In this document: positions 8,845 to 18,656 of the stretch, in pieces
Layout: each line of letters starts with the position of its first letter
Position numbering within the stretch: position 1 is the stretch's first letter
DNA from: Lewinellaceae bacterium
GTDB lineage: Bacteria; Bacteroidota; Bacteroidia; Chitinophagales; Saprospiraceae
Direction of reading: 5' to 3'
DNA length: 64,000 nucleotides
Assembly: GCA_016708875.1 (NCBI GenBank)
Contig: JADJFA010000042.1
Span: 62,001-126,000 of the forward strand
Made by a program: the position numbers and the translations under genes
Notes under the pieces: generated by a model
Seen by the model: the letters and a program-made list of their open reading frames with translations, nothing else
Databases searched by the model: none
Told to the model about the DNA's origin: nothing

Positions 8845-9039
8845 ATGGCAAAGGAAAAACTCAAACTCAACGAACTCAAGGTGCAGAGCATCGTCACTTC
8901 TCTTGAAGAAGGCCAGATGCAGACCTTGAAAGGCGGCAAAGAAGTGGTGGGCCGTCGCCGCAGCTATTCTGTACGCTGGACTATGGTTGACACCCGTGTT
9001 CAGGCGGATTCAGTTGGTGGCCTCATTGGCGGAAACTAA
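8845..9039 (+). CDS. Double-glycine leader peptide precursor (RiPP-like, no cysteine)
   Basis: A 64-residue peptide whose first half, KLKLNELKVQSIVTSLEEG followed by QMQTLKGG, matches leaders of Bacteroidota class I lanthipeptide/pinensin-type and GG-type natural product precursors. Cleavage after LKGG would release a 33-residue core rich in arginine, serine and threonine that ends GGLIGGN. The core has no cysteine, so lanthionine rings cannot form. No LanB, LanC, radical SAM or peptidase-transporter gene is in the window. The frame is open further upstream to 8761, but that extension does not resemble a leader, so ATG 8845 is chosen. Its stop overlaps the stop of the convergent 9036-10586 gene. 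Confidence 0.75.
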   Translation: MAKEKLKLNELKVQSIVTSLEEGQMQTLKGGKEVVGRRRSYSVRWTMVDTRVQADSVGGLIGGN

Positions 9040-10586
9040 ATATCAGAATCTGCCGTCTCGCGCAAATATTTTTCGCGCACTACTGTTGCAAATGCTTGAC
9101 CTCTTGCCTTGCCATCCAGCCAAGCCAAGAGGTCAAATGTTTGTAGCAAAGCCCTCGTTTCGGGCTCCTGGGACTTAGGTTGTAAGTCGTTTTTAACCTT
9201 GGCGAACACCTCGCGTTGGCCTCGCACATCAGGCAGTTTTATCGCTTCAAAGATGCCGTGCATGAACCGCCGTTCCAGATCATGGAGGCGGTTTTTTCTT
9301 TTTAAAAAACGGGCGGATGTCCTCAGTTGGGAATCCAGCAACAGGAAATTCCCTAGCTCAAAATGAAGAATGAGCGAGAGGATTCGGGCCAGGCTTTGCA
9401 GGTCTTCGCGCCCAACCGTTCGGCGTTGGGCAAGCCAATGATTGAGGTGGTCGAGCGCCATATCGAAGTCGCCGCAACCGATGCAAATAGGAACAAACTG
9501 GAGATAAAAACTGCCGGTTTCATAATCGTGTGGGTCAAAGTTTTCGGCTTCCAGAAGGCACCGCTCCATTTCACGCCGTCCATCTCCAAACTCGCCGGTA
9601 TAGGTACACATTGCAAAGAATGTGCTGAAATATTGGCGGTGTATTTTTCGTCGGTCATCTTCGGTAATTGGTTGAAGATCACGTAGTTTCTCCAGACAAA
9701 TACGCACCTCAGAGTACTTTTGCAATAACCCGCAGGCCACAGTTTGGTTACTAAGCGTGGCGATATAGTCCGACAAATTTTCGCGCAAAAAATGAGGCTG
9801 CGACTCTTGCAGCGCGATAAGTGTTTTGCCAGTTTCATAAAACTTTTCTTGTTCCAGGGCGGTGTGGTAGTAAAGGCTCAGCGTTCGGTAGTAAAGCACC
9901 CGGGCTGTATGCGATACTGCCGCGTCGGGGTCAGCGAACGCCTCTTGTTCTATCAGTTGGCGAAGGCGTGCGACACGATCAGGGCCCCGCTGAAGCGGGT
10001 CTTTTTTAATGGTGGCATACGCCTGAAAGAACGCCCTTCGATAGTGTGAAGCATTGCGCAATTGTTCCATGGCGCGAGCTTCTTCATCCTGCAAGCGGTC
10101 CAGGTTTTTATGGAGGAAATCAATATCCATTCGAGTATAAGCGAGCTGCTTTTCCCAGCGTACAATTTCGATCTGGTGCGCAAAACTCTCGTGCATCTTG
10201 GCAAGTTTGCGGGCTTTTGCCAGCAGCTCGCGGCAATCGGCATAATGCCCTCGTTTGAAAAGGGCGGCAACACTCTGAAGCAGTTGGTTCAGGCGGTGGT
10301 GGGTGGAGTGCAATTCATCGTAATTCTGGAGACACTTCAGCACCAATTCATATAGATATGCCTTTAGTTCAGAGTATTTTTTGCTGCCTACGTCCTGACT
10401 TTTGTAAATTTTTGTCTTCCATTTTTCATCGTCGAACGTTTCGGAGGCAGCCAAGGCCTCGAATAGTTGAGCGTATTTAGTATCCACGCCTGGTTTCCCC
10501 TTAATAAATATGCGGAAGTAGCGCTTTTCGACCGGGGAAAGCGAGCGGATCAGACGGTGTAATTTGTCGGAAGGCGTTTTTGACAT
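9036..10586 (-). CDS. Large all-helical (TPR-like) protein of unknown function
   Basis: A 516-residue soluble protein with no signal peptide or membrane helix. It is almost entirely amphipathic helix with the alternating aromatic/alanine pattern of tetratricopeptide-like solenoids (HTARVLYYRTLSLYYHTALE, DFDMALDHLNHWLAQRR, RFMHGIFEAIKLPD). It begins SDKLHRLIRSLSPVEKRYFR, a conserved-looking basic helix. I do not recognise a named family. The gene converges on the peptide precursor with a 4-base overlap of stops, which may be chance. Confidence 0.75.
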   Translation of the reverse strand: MSKTPSDKLHRLIRSLSPVEKRYFRIFIKGKPGVDTKYAQLFEALAASETFDDEKWKTKIYKSQDVGSKKYSELKAYLYELVLKCLQNYDELHSTHHRLNQLLQSVAALFKRGHYADCRELLAKARKLAKMHESFAHQIEIVRWEKQLAYTRMDIDFLHKNLDRLQDEEARAMEQLRNASHYRRAFFQAYATIKKDPLQRGPDRVARLRQLIEQEAFADPDAAVSHTARVLYYRTLSLYYHTALEQEKFYETGKTLIALQESQPHFLRENLSDYIATLSNQTVACGLLQKYSEVRICLEKLRDLQPITEDDRRKIHRQYFSTFFAMCTYTGEFGDGRREMERCLLEAENFDPHDYETGSFYLQFVPICIGCGDFDMALDHLNHWLAQRRTVGREDLQSLARILSLILHFELGNFLLLDSQLRTSARFLKRKNRLHDLERRFMHGIFEAIKLPDVRGQREVFAKVKNDLQPKSQEPETRALLQTFDLLAWLDGKARGQAFATVVREKYLRETADSDI

Positions 10587-10771
10587 GAGTGAGCGATTGA
10601 TTTAGGAGCAAAACTGTCAGGTATTTATCATTTTACCAAAACTAAAAACAGCCTTAGAAACCTGACTTTTAAAAATAATTGGGTTGCTGGGGGAAAAGGG
10701 AGGGCGGACATTTGTACCATAGAAACCGCAAAACAGCAAAATGTAAAATTCAAAATGTAAAACTATTCGCC

Positions 10772-11227
10772 ATGCTAAACGCCATCGCTATCCGCCGCCT
10801 GCCAGAATCGCCAGAGCCAAATGCTGCACTGGCCCGTGCCCTGCCGATAAAACCGGCGCACAGCATTGATCCGCTGACAAAAACCGCTCCCGAAGCAGAA
10901 AAAATTGCACTGCCAACCATGGAAGGGCTTTGTTTCGAGAAAGTAAAGCATATCACCTATTTGGAAGCAAGCGGCAACTACACCGCCCTTCACTTTAAAG
11001 ACAAGCGACAGGTGCTCGTGTGCAAAACCCTCCGAGAAGTGGAACAAATGCTTCCCAACCGGGCGTTTGTGCGCATCCATCGCTCACACACAATCCACCT
11101 AAAACACCTGAAAAAATATGTGCGTGGCAAGGGCGGGCATGTCTTGCTCCAAAATGGCGTGACGCTAACGGTATCTATTGGCCAAAAAGAGGCTTTCTTA
11201 GAGCAAGTGAAAGCTTATTTTGGTTGA
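10772..11227 (+). CDS. LytTR-domain DNA-binding protein
   Basis: A 151-residue protein from ATG 10772. An N-terminal low-complexity region (about 1-55) precedes a complete LytTR domain: ITYLEASGNYTALHF, KTLREVEQMLPNRAFVRIHRS, H-T-I-H-L-K-H-L and a final LTVSIGQKEAF strand. There is no receiver domain, so it is a stand-alone regulator that binds direct repeats. Upstream in-frame TTG 10679 would add residues translated from AT-rich word repeats and is unlikely. It sits upstream of the SIR2-TIR/STAND module but is separated from it by a terminator. Confidence 0.85.
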   Translation: MLNAIAIRRLPESPEPNAALARALPIKPAHSIDPLTKTAPEAEKIALPTMEGLCFEKVKHITYLEASGNYTALHFKDKRQVLVCKTLREVEQMLPNRAFVRIHRSHTIHLKHLKKYVRGKGGHVLLQNGVTLTVSIGQKEAFLEQVKAYFG

Positions 11228-11520
11228 ACAGTTGAAAGTTAAAAGTTAGAAGTTAAAAGTGACTACGCTTCTTCTCATGGTTTTACATTTTCCTGTTTTC
11301 CTGTTTTAAATTTTCCTGTTTTTCACTCCTGTATAACCATTTCCAAAAAGAAAAACACCCATCACCCGCCCCAAGCCCCTCCCCAGCAAATAAACACAAC
11401 TGCCGCCCTCCTTTCGCCTTCGGGCGGAGGGGAGGACTGGGAGGGGGGATAAACCGCAAAACCGTAAAACCGGAGAATTTAAAATGTAAAACTAAGAAAC
11501 ACAGTAAGGGTTTGGTTTGG
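11228..11520. repeat. Intergenic word-repeat region
   Basis: No gene. It contains AAGTTAAAAGTTAGAAGTTAAAAGT just after the LytTR stop, then TTTTCCTGTTTTCCTGTTTT words (about 11286-11322), and a partly complementary set CGCAAAACCGTAAAACCGG with AAAATGTAAAAC at about 11455-11492. The same AAAATGTAAAAC word precedes the LytTR start (10738-10763). A GC-rich hairpin (CGCC/GGCG) lies near 11418-11432. Confidence 0.6.
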
Positions 11521-11556
11521 CACCGGGCGCAGCAACTTGCGTCCGGTGATTTTTTG
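11521..11556 (+). terminator. Rho-independent terminator
   Basis: CACCGGGCGCA pairs with TGCGTCCGGTG (one G-U wobble) over a 6-base loop, followed by A and six T. It isolates the downstream SIR2-TIR module from the LytTR gene. Confidence 0.8.
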
Positions 11557-11586
11557 TGGCAGAGCAATAGATTACCCTTGAGTAGA

Positions 11587-11594
11587 TACCTTTG
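11587..11594 (+). promoter_or_regulatory. Bacteroidota -7 box for the SIR2-TIR/STAND module
   Basis: TACCTTTG fits the Bacteroidota consensus TAnnTTTG and lies 25 bases before the ATG at 11619, immediately after the terminator. No convincing -33 element is seen at the standard spacing. Confidence 0.5.
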
Positions 11595-11618
11595 TCAGTT
11601 CCGCGAAAGCAATCATAT

Positions 11619-12955
11619 ATGCCAACATCGCTCCCAGAGCCTATCATAACATAGCCAGAAAGGTCAAAGAAGGAACTTGTGTCCTTTTTCTTGGCCCTGC
11701 CGCTTTAGCCGCCAAAGACAAGGACGGAAACTGGCAGCCCATCACCGATCTTTGCGCCAAGCATTTGGCCGAGAAATACGACTTGAAATTCGACGCAGAC
11801 GAGGATTGCAACCTGCCATATGTTGCCAGTCTCCTCCGAATCCAAAATCGCTCCACCGATAATGTCTTGCAGGAAGAAGTTGCCAAGTTCTACACCGACA
11901 TGGCGGACAAGTTTGATCTCCATCCCGCAGTGGAACAACTCACCGACCTGAAGTTCCGCATCGTCATCAATACTACACCCGACAACTTTGTGACGCGGCT
12001 ATACGACCAAATCGCGCAGGCCTACCACGCTGATTATTACAACTGGTACAAGCCTTCCACTGGCTTCAACTTTGATTTCGACAAGGATTCGCGCGTGGTC
12101 ATCTACAATCTTCTCGGCTCGTATCAAAAGCCCGAGTCTCTGGTGCTGACTTACAAACAACAACTCAGTTACATCAAAAAAATAGTTGGCGAACAGCAGA
12201 ACGAGCGTATCCCAGACGCGCTCACCAATGCTTTCAAAGACTTCAGGTACCACCTTTTCCTCGGTTTTGATTTTGAAGACTGGGCCTTACGTCTCCTGCT
12301 CGACACCCTCTACAAAAACGTGCGCGAAAACGTGCAGCCGTACTCTTTCACTACCAAAGGCGAGCGACCAGCCGAAGCCGATACAAAAGTGTTTTTTCAG
12401 GGCGAGTTCGGGATGCAGTTCCCAAAGGACAACCTAGAAACCTTTGTGGATAACCTAGTTAGCGAATACCAAAAACTTGACAGCCCTGCCGCTTCCAGCC
12501 ATAATCAAGCCCCGCGTGCCAAAGTGTTGGTGCTTCACAATGAGACCGCCGATAAGGATGGTTATGAATTGATAGTCAAGCATTTGCGTAGCTTGCCCGC
12601 TCAATTCGTTAGCCTCTCAGATGCTCTGGGAGAAGGCAATGTGCAGGCTTGGCTCCGAAAAACCATGGAAGAATGTCAGGTGGTGCTGCCCCTTTTAAGT
12701 CCCGATTTTTACGATGAGGCAAAAAATCCAGCAGTGCCACTTTTGGCGGAAATTGCCCAGAAAAACAACCCGCGTAAAGGCTTTCTGGTGATGCCCATTT
12801 TGCTTAAGACGATAGGCCTCGATGGGCCGCTGGCCTTATTGCCCACGCTCCGCCCAACGGATAAGCAGCCCATCATTGGCGGTGGAAAAGAAAGCCAATA
12901 CGCCGCAGAAATTGCGGAAGGGCTGAAAAAATACATTGAGAACCTGAGTAGATGA
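11619..12955 (+). CDS. SIR2-like/TIR-like two-domain protein (probable frame break near start)
   Basis: About 445 residues. Residues 15-260 resemble a SIR2 domain: the strand and loop TCVLFLGPAALAA, INTTPDNFVTRLYD in the place of the TTNYD motif, LGSYQKPESLVLT and the late LFLGFDFEDWALRLLLD. Residues 304-440 look like a TIR domain: KVLVLHNETADKDGYEL, CQVVLPLLSPDFYDE and a FLVMPILL strand. Both families can cleave NAD+, but the SIR2 glycine loop, asparagine and histidine positions differ from consensus. The reading frame has no ATG; ATG 11619 reads MPTSLPEPII then stops at 11652, and one added base joins it to IARKVKEGTCVLFLGP. The stop overlaps the next ATG (ATGA). Confidence 0.75.
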
Positions 12956-15184
12956 AAAATACAGTTGCCAACCTCGTCCGCCGTTACCCAGGACTCAAAC
13001 CGTTTGAGCGTGGTCAAACCGCTGTCTTTCACGGGCGAAAGAAGGACGTTCATGACCTTGCCAATCTGGTAATTAGAGAACGCCTGGTGGTATTGTTTGC
13101 TAAATCTGGAATCGGGAAAACCTCATTACTACAAGCGGGTTGTGCACCTGAACTTGAAGCGCAGGATTTTGCACCTACTTTTCTCCGCGTCGACCGAATT
13201 AATGACCCTATACTTGAGACCGTGGGTGGAATGCTCGTAAAGAGCCCTTGTCTTAGGGAAACAGACCTCTCTGATTTGCGCCCTGATATTGCCCAGACTT
13301 TGTGGGAAAAAATGAAACGCTTAGAGTTCGACCTTGATGGTTTCCCTGCTACACCTGTACTGGTTTTCGACCAATTTGAAGAAGCATTTACCCTTTCGCA
13401 CTCAACAGAAAGCAGGAATCAATTTTTCAGCGAATTGGCTGATCTCGCCAATGAAACCATGCCGGAATCATTAAGAACAAAATTGTTGATGCAATTTGAA
13501 AAAGGGGAAATCAGCTTAACGGACATGCAGTGGTGGGAACAGCAGCCCGATGCGCATAATCCTGAGTATCCGTTCCGATTTTCTCCACTTATTAGACCGT
13601 GCGAGTAAGCGAATCCCCGGCATCCTGCGAAACCGGTATGAATTGCTCCCGCTTGACCGTGACAAAGCACTGTCTGCAATCGTTAAGCCGGCTGCCCAGA
13701 CAGGTGAATTTGCCAGCCAAGCTTTTCTTTTTGCAGGACCTGCTTTGGAAGAAATTTTAGACTTTTTGGCTGGACGAAATGCTACGGAGGACGATGGCCA
13801 AATGCCCACTAAAACGGATGAAATAGAAGCAGTTAACCTTCAAATCATTTGTCAAGGGGTAGAAGAACGCATCATTGACCATAAAAAGCCTACGGGCTTT
13901 GAAGTGAATAGTCAATTCTATGAACACAAAGAAGGGCTGCGGAATTCGATTAGAAATTTTTACGAAAACCAACTTAATGCCTTTCCAAAGGCTTATCAGG
14001 AACGCATTTTACAGAAAAAAGAGCAAGGCTCGGCGATTTCACCCCTCGACCAAAGCTTGACCGAAAAGCCCTTGGAAGTACTGCGTCATACCGCGCAGTT
14101 ACTCATCGAAGAAAGTCTTATCACACCCGGAAACCGGCGCAACAGTGTGGTGGATGATACACTACTGAGCGAATACCAAATAACCCCTGACTTTCTTGAC
14201 ACGCTGGTGGACAAGAGCCGCCTTCTGCGCAAAGAACCAAGGCTTGACGATTTTTATTACGAGATCGGCCATGACACACTTTTACCTGCTATTATAGAAT
14301 TCCGCAGTGCCCGTCGTGAAAACGAAAATGCTGCCCGTGAAAAAGCCGATTATGAGGCAAAACTTGCCGAAGAAGCCACACAACGTAAAATATTAGAAGC
14401 TGAGCTTGTAATTGCAAGGAATAAGACGGTTGAGTCGGAACTTAATGCATCAAACAGGTCGCGCAAACTCGCGCGAACCGTCGCGGTTTTGTCTTTTGTT
14501 TCGCTTTTGATATGCCTAGGTTTTGCACTCTGGTTCGTAAATGAATATGTTGAGAATGCACGACAGCAACTTAGGCAGGCAGAGTTTTATGTGCATTTCG
14601 AACTTTACGATGCTGCCGACCACGCTTACAGCGAATTAATAGCCAGCCCCAGAAAATACTGGATATTGGAAAACTCGAAACCCTACCAAGACGTACGGGC
14701 CGAATATGAGCTGGTCAAACTGTTCCGTAAAGCATATAAGTCGGTGGACAGTAATTTTGTTTTTGCTGATTCTTTGATGCTTGTCAACAACTTTGCTCCA
14801 GCCTTGAAATGCTACCGATTAGCGGAAGATTCATTGGAAGTCTACCAGTCGTTCAATGACCGATTCTCCAAAGATACTTTGCACGACGATTGGCGCGTTC
14901 GCCCCCAATTGCTTGAAAAAAGGGCAGGCTTGATCCAGCATCGTATTTCCAATGCTCGGCAAGCCCTTGCCCGCGAATTCAAAATCAGCCAGCTGCAATA
15001 CAAATCCTTCGTTGAGGCCAAAGAGTGGGGGCAGGCACTGCGCCACCTCCGGCGTATGGAACAACTCCTACCTGTCCACCCTTCCGACGAGACCGATTTG
15101 CGACAAGAGATGGAAATGCTGGAGCTTCCCAGTGAATACGTCAAAAGGGAACGCCTCAGATGTGAGGCTAAAGGGGGGCTGTAA
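12952..15184 (+). CDS. STAND NTPase with membrane segment and helical C-terminus, copy A (frame break)
   Basis: About 744 residues once rejoined. It starts YPGLKPFERGQTAVFHGR, typical of the nSTAND1 family, with P-loop AKSGIGKTS (50-58), Walker B PVLVFDQFEE (about 136-144), a sensor strand IILSIRSDFLH and RNRYELLPLD. A coiled coil (about 455-503), one hydrophobic helix (about 507-530) and a C-terminal helical, TPR-like region follow. STAND proteins oligomerise on ligand binding and release an effector; here the effector is plausibly the SIR2-TIR protein encoded upstream. The frame breaks at about 13549-13553: compared with copy B, two bases (TG) appear lost, or one gained, inside QQPDVRIILS. 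It could be a genuine lesion or an error. Confidence 0.8.
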
Positions 15185-15331
15185 TTGCTGTAGAAATGAG
15201 TTTGTGAAGGCAATGACTACATTTACGGGCAAAATTGAAATAACCATAGGTAAAGCAAAAAAGACCAAAAAGAAGATCAGCATTATTTCACCTGTTTTAT
15301 ATCTTCTTTAATTTCGAGTTCGACGTTTTTT

Positions 15332-17525
15332 ATGAATATTACCAGTCTCCCACGCCGCTACCCTGGCCTGCGCCCATTTGAGCGCAGCCAAAGTGCCGTG
15401 TTCCATGGAAGGCAAGCAGATATTGCAAATCTTAGCAATCTCGTGCTTCGGGAGCGCTTGGTGCTGCTCTTCGCGAAATCGGGCATGGGTAAAACCTCGC
15501 TTTTGCAGGCTGGTTGCGCACCCGAACTCGAACGGCAGGATTTTGTACCCGTGTTTCTTCGTACCGAACGAAGCGACCGCCCCTTGCTTGCCAGCATAGG
15601 CGAAATGTTGGAGAAAAACCCCCATGTGAGCGGCAAGGACAGCACAGGATTGCGGCCTGGAGCAACCCAGACCTTGTGGGAAAAAATGAAAAGGCTCGAG
15701 TTTGATCTGGATGGCCTGCCCGCAACCCCCGTATTGGTTTTAGATCAATTTGAAGAATCTTTCACGCTTGCTCATTCGGAAGCGAGTCGCAACCAATTCT
15801 TCCGTGAGCTGGCCGACCTTGCCAATGAAACCATGCCGGAGGAACTAAGGGCCACGCTGTTAGAGCAATTTGAATACGGCAATTTGGATGTCGAAACCAT
15901 GCAGTGGTGGGAGCAACAGCCCAACGTGCGCATCGTACTGAGCATTCGCTCCGACTTCCTCCACATGATTGACCGGGTGAGCAAAAGCATTCCTGGCATC
16001 CTCCGCAACCGCTACGAATTGCTGCCACTCGATCGCGAAAAGGCGCGCAGTGCGATCACAAAACCCGCTGATCAAGGAGGTAATTATGCAAGCCAGACAT
16101 TTCTTTATGCACCTGCAGCACTGGAAGAAATGCTGGATTTTCTTTCAGGGCGCGACGCGGCAGCAGAGGGCAAAACCACAGACAAAGCGGAAGAGATCGA
16201 AGCCGTCAACCTCCAGATAATTTGTCAGGACGTTGAAGAACGCATCATTGATGCAAAAAAAACTGGAAGGCTTTGAGGTTGACAGCCTTTTTTATGAAGG
16301 CAAGGAAGGGCTGCGCAACTCGATCCGTAATTTTTACCAGAATCAACTTAGCCTCTTCCCCAAGGCATATTTAGAGCGCTTAAAGCAAAAAGAACAACAA
16401 GGCGCCCCTATCTCGGTAGTAGACAAAGCCCTGATTGACAAGCCAGTAGATGAGCTCCACCAAACAGCTCGACGCCTTATAGAAGAAGCCCTCGTCACGC
16501 CGGGTAATCGCCGAAATAGTGTGGTAGATGACACGCTTCTCAGCGATTTTCACGTTACACCCGATTTCCTCGATACGCTGGTAGACAAAAGTCGGCTGCT
16601 CCGTAAAGAACCCAGGCTCGACGATTTTTACTACGAAATCAGCCACGACACGCTTTTGCCCGCCGTCATCGAATCGCGCAATATGCGCCGAGACAAGGAG
16701 CAAGCCGACCGCCAAAAAGCTGAATACCGTGCTCAATTGGCTGAGGAGGCCAAACGCCGCGAGGCCGTTGAAGCAGAACTTACGGCAACCCGCAAACAGC
16801 GGAAAATGGCGCGCACTGTGGCCATTACCTCGCTCCTAACCCTCTTAGTTTGCTTAGGGTTTGCCATTCGGTTTATATACGAATATGTGGAAAACGCTAG
16901 AAGTCAATTGCGGCAGGCCGAATTTTATGTTCACCACGAACTTTACGATGCTGCCGACCATGCATACAAGGACTTGAGCAACCGCCCGCGCCGGTGTTGG
17001 ATACTTAATAACTTAGAACCACATAAGGATGTAGATGCCGAATACAAGATGATTAAGCGGTTCCACAAAGCCTTCGGAGTGGTAGACAGCAATTTTATTT
17101 TTGCTGACTCCTTGATGTTGGTCAATAATTATTCGTTTGCGTTGAAGCATTACCGATTGGCGGAAGATTCTTTGCAAGCCTATCGTTTGCTCAATGCACA
17201 ATTCTCTCACGACACCTCGAAAAACGACTGGCGCGTGGACCCACAGCTCATTGATTCAAAAGACGATCTGATTGATAAACGCATTTACAACGCGAACCAA
17301 ACGCTCGTCCGTGAGTTTAAAATAAGTCAGCGCGAGTATGAATCCTTTGTGGAAGCCAGGGTGTGGGGGCAGGCCCTTCGAAACCTCCGTCGAATGAAGC
17401 AGCTATTGCCCGCCCACCCTTCTGATGAAACTGACTTGCAAAACGCGTTAAAAATCCTCGAGCTTCCCAGCGAATACGTCAAAAAAGAGCTGCTCAAATG
17501 CGAGGCGAATTTGAAGGGATTGTAA
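15332..17525 (+). CDS. STAND NTPase with membrane segment and helical C-terminus, copy B (frame break)
   Basis: A close paralogue of the preceding gene over its whole length, about 731 residues when rejoined. It has the same start YPGLRPFERSQSAVFHGR, P-loop AKSGMGKTS, Walker B PVLVLDQFEES, RIVLSIRSDFLH, a coiled coil, a hydrophobic helix at about 493-516 and a helical C-terminus (RQAEFYVHHELYDAADHAY). The frame changes at an A8 run (16255-16262): removing one A gives DAKKLEGFEVDSLFY, matching copy A. Because the run is eight A, transcriptional slippage could also restore the product. A 147-base gap separates the copies. A word repeat begins at its stop codon. Confidence 0.8.
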
Positions 17526-17667
17526 TGGTGATTGGTACAATGGTGATTGGTGTAATGGTGATTGGTCAATCTTCCCTCAATATTTCAGTCACGAATCACC
17601 ATTGTACGAATCACCGATTAACCAATCACCATTGTACCAATCACCAATAAACCAATCACCAGTTACT
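17525..17667. repeat. Intergenic inverted word repeat (GGTGATTGGT family)
   Basis: Three copies of ATGGTGATTGGT at 17525-17567 face several copies of ACCAATCACCATTGTACC and AATCACC between 17592 and 17660. The right arm reads through as open frame upstream of the M23 gene (from about 17602), giving a meaningless SPINQSP peptide, so the gene start is placed after it. The GTGATTGGT word recurs at about 19758-19778. Confidence 0.8.
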
Positions 17668-18615
17668 ATGCAAAAATTCTTCGCTTTTATAAAGCAATTC
17701 GTCAATTTCTTCCGCAGGCACGGCGATGATGACCGCAGCCTGATGGATAAGTTGCGCGATAAATATCGCCTGGTCATCATGAACGATGACACTTTTGAGG
17801 AGGTTACGTCAGTAAAACTCACGCCCTTGGCGGTATATATTGGGCTTAGCTCGCTCATTGTTGGCACGGCTATTTTGGTTACGATGCTTATTATTTGGAC
17901 ACCATTGAAGCGTTACATCCCTGGTTATGGCGACTTTACGCGCGATTCTGAAATTGCAGAATTGACCGGAAAAGTTGCCAGCCTTGAAAATGAAATTGAA
18001 GCCCACCGCCGCTACAATGACAATATCCGCAAAATCCTGACGGGCGATTTGGCAGATATGAGTGAGGAATCGGTGAAAAAACAAGGCCAGCCTGAAAACC
18101 CTGCCGATACGATGCCCAAAGACATAGACCGTATCCCTGAGGACGAAAAACTACGCGCTGCTGTTGCCACAGGCACCTTTACTTCCGATCCTAAGGCCGC
18201 AGCAGCTCCGCTCGCCAGCCTCGGACGCGAAATACCCCTGGAGCAACTTTTCTTTATGCCTCCAGTGAGCGGTGAGGTTACCGCCAAATTTGATTTGTCG
18301 AAAACCCACTTTGGTATTGATGTTAGTGCTCCAAAAAATACCGCCGTAAAAAGTGCCGCCGATGGCTCGGTCATTTCAGCGGGATATACAGTGGAAACTG
18401 GCTATAGTATAGCAGTGCAGCACCCGAACAACGTTGTTACCATTTACAAGCACAACTCCGTGTTGCTCCGCCGTGAAGGAGACAATGTGAAAGCTGGTGA
18501 AGCCATCGCCATTATCGGCAACTCAGGGGAAAATACCTCTGGCCCACACATTCACTTTGAACTTTGGCACAAAGGCCGGGCGGTGGATCCTGCGCTCTAT
18601 ATCAATTTTAAGTAA
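17668..18615 (+). CDS. M23-family metallopeptidase with N-terminal membrane anchor
   Basis: A 315-residue cell-wall endopeptidase. Residues about 50-80 form a membrane helix (LAVYIGLSSLIVGTAILVTM), then a coiled coil (EIAELTGKVASLENEIEAH), a linker, and a C-terminal M23 (lysostaphin-type) domain with zinc ligands in KTHFGIDVSAP and PHIHFELWHKG. Both motifs are intact, so hydrolytic activity on peptidoglycan cross-links is expected; members acting in the periplasm include MepM. ATG 17668 was chosen because everything upstream in frame is translated repeat. A strong hairpin terminator follows. Confidence 0.9.
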   Translation: MQKFFAFIKQFVNFFRRHGDDDRSLMDKLRDKYRLVIMNDDTFEEVTSVKLTPLAVYIGLSSLIVGTAILVTMLIIWTPLKRYIPGYGDFTRDSEIAELTGKVASLENEIEAHRRYNDNIRKILTGDLADMSEESVKKQGQPENPADTMPKDIDRIPEDEKLRAAVATGTFTSDPKAAAAPLASLGREIPLEQLFFMPPVSGEVTAKFDLSKTHFGIDVSAPKNTAVKSAADGSVISAGYTVETGYSIAVQHPNNVVTIYKHNSVLLRREGDNVKAGEAIAIIGNSGENTSGPHIHFELWHKGRAVDPALYINFK

Positions 18616-18623
18616 AACTGCCG

Positions 18624-18656
18624 ATTTGTGGCACTCCTCAAAGGAGTGCCACAAAT
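18624..18656. terminator. Bidirectional hairpin terminator between convergent genes
   Basis: A perfect 15-base stem ATTTGTGGCACTCCT / AGGAGTGCCACAAAT with a 3-base loop lies between the convergent M23 and acyltransferase genes. Its right arm ends at the base before the acyltransferase stop codon. Confidence 0.8.

Noticed and set aside
15213..15311. A 32-codon reading frame between the two STAND genes
   Set aside because: It is short, lysine-rich and without recognisable features; the gap is more likely untranslated.
16255..16262. Programmed -1 ribosomal frameshift at the A8 run of STAND copy B
   Set aside because: The downstream frame needs loss of one base (+1), not -1, so a classical slippery-site shift would give the wrong frame; read error or transcriptional slippage fits better.
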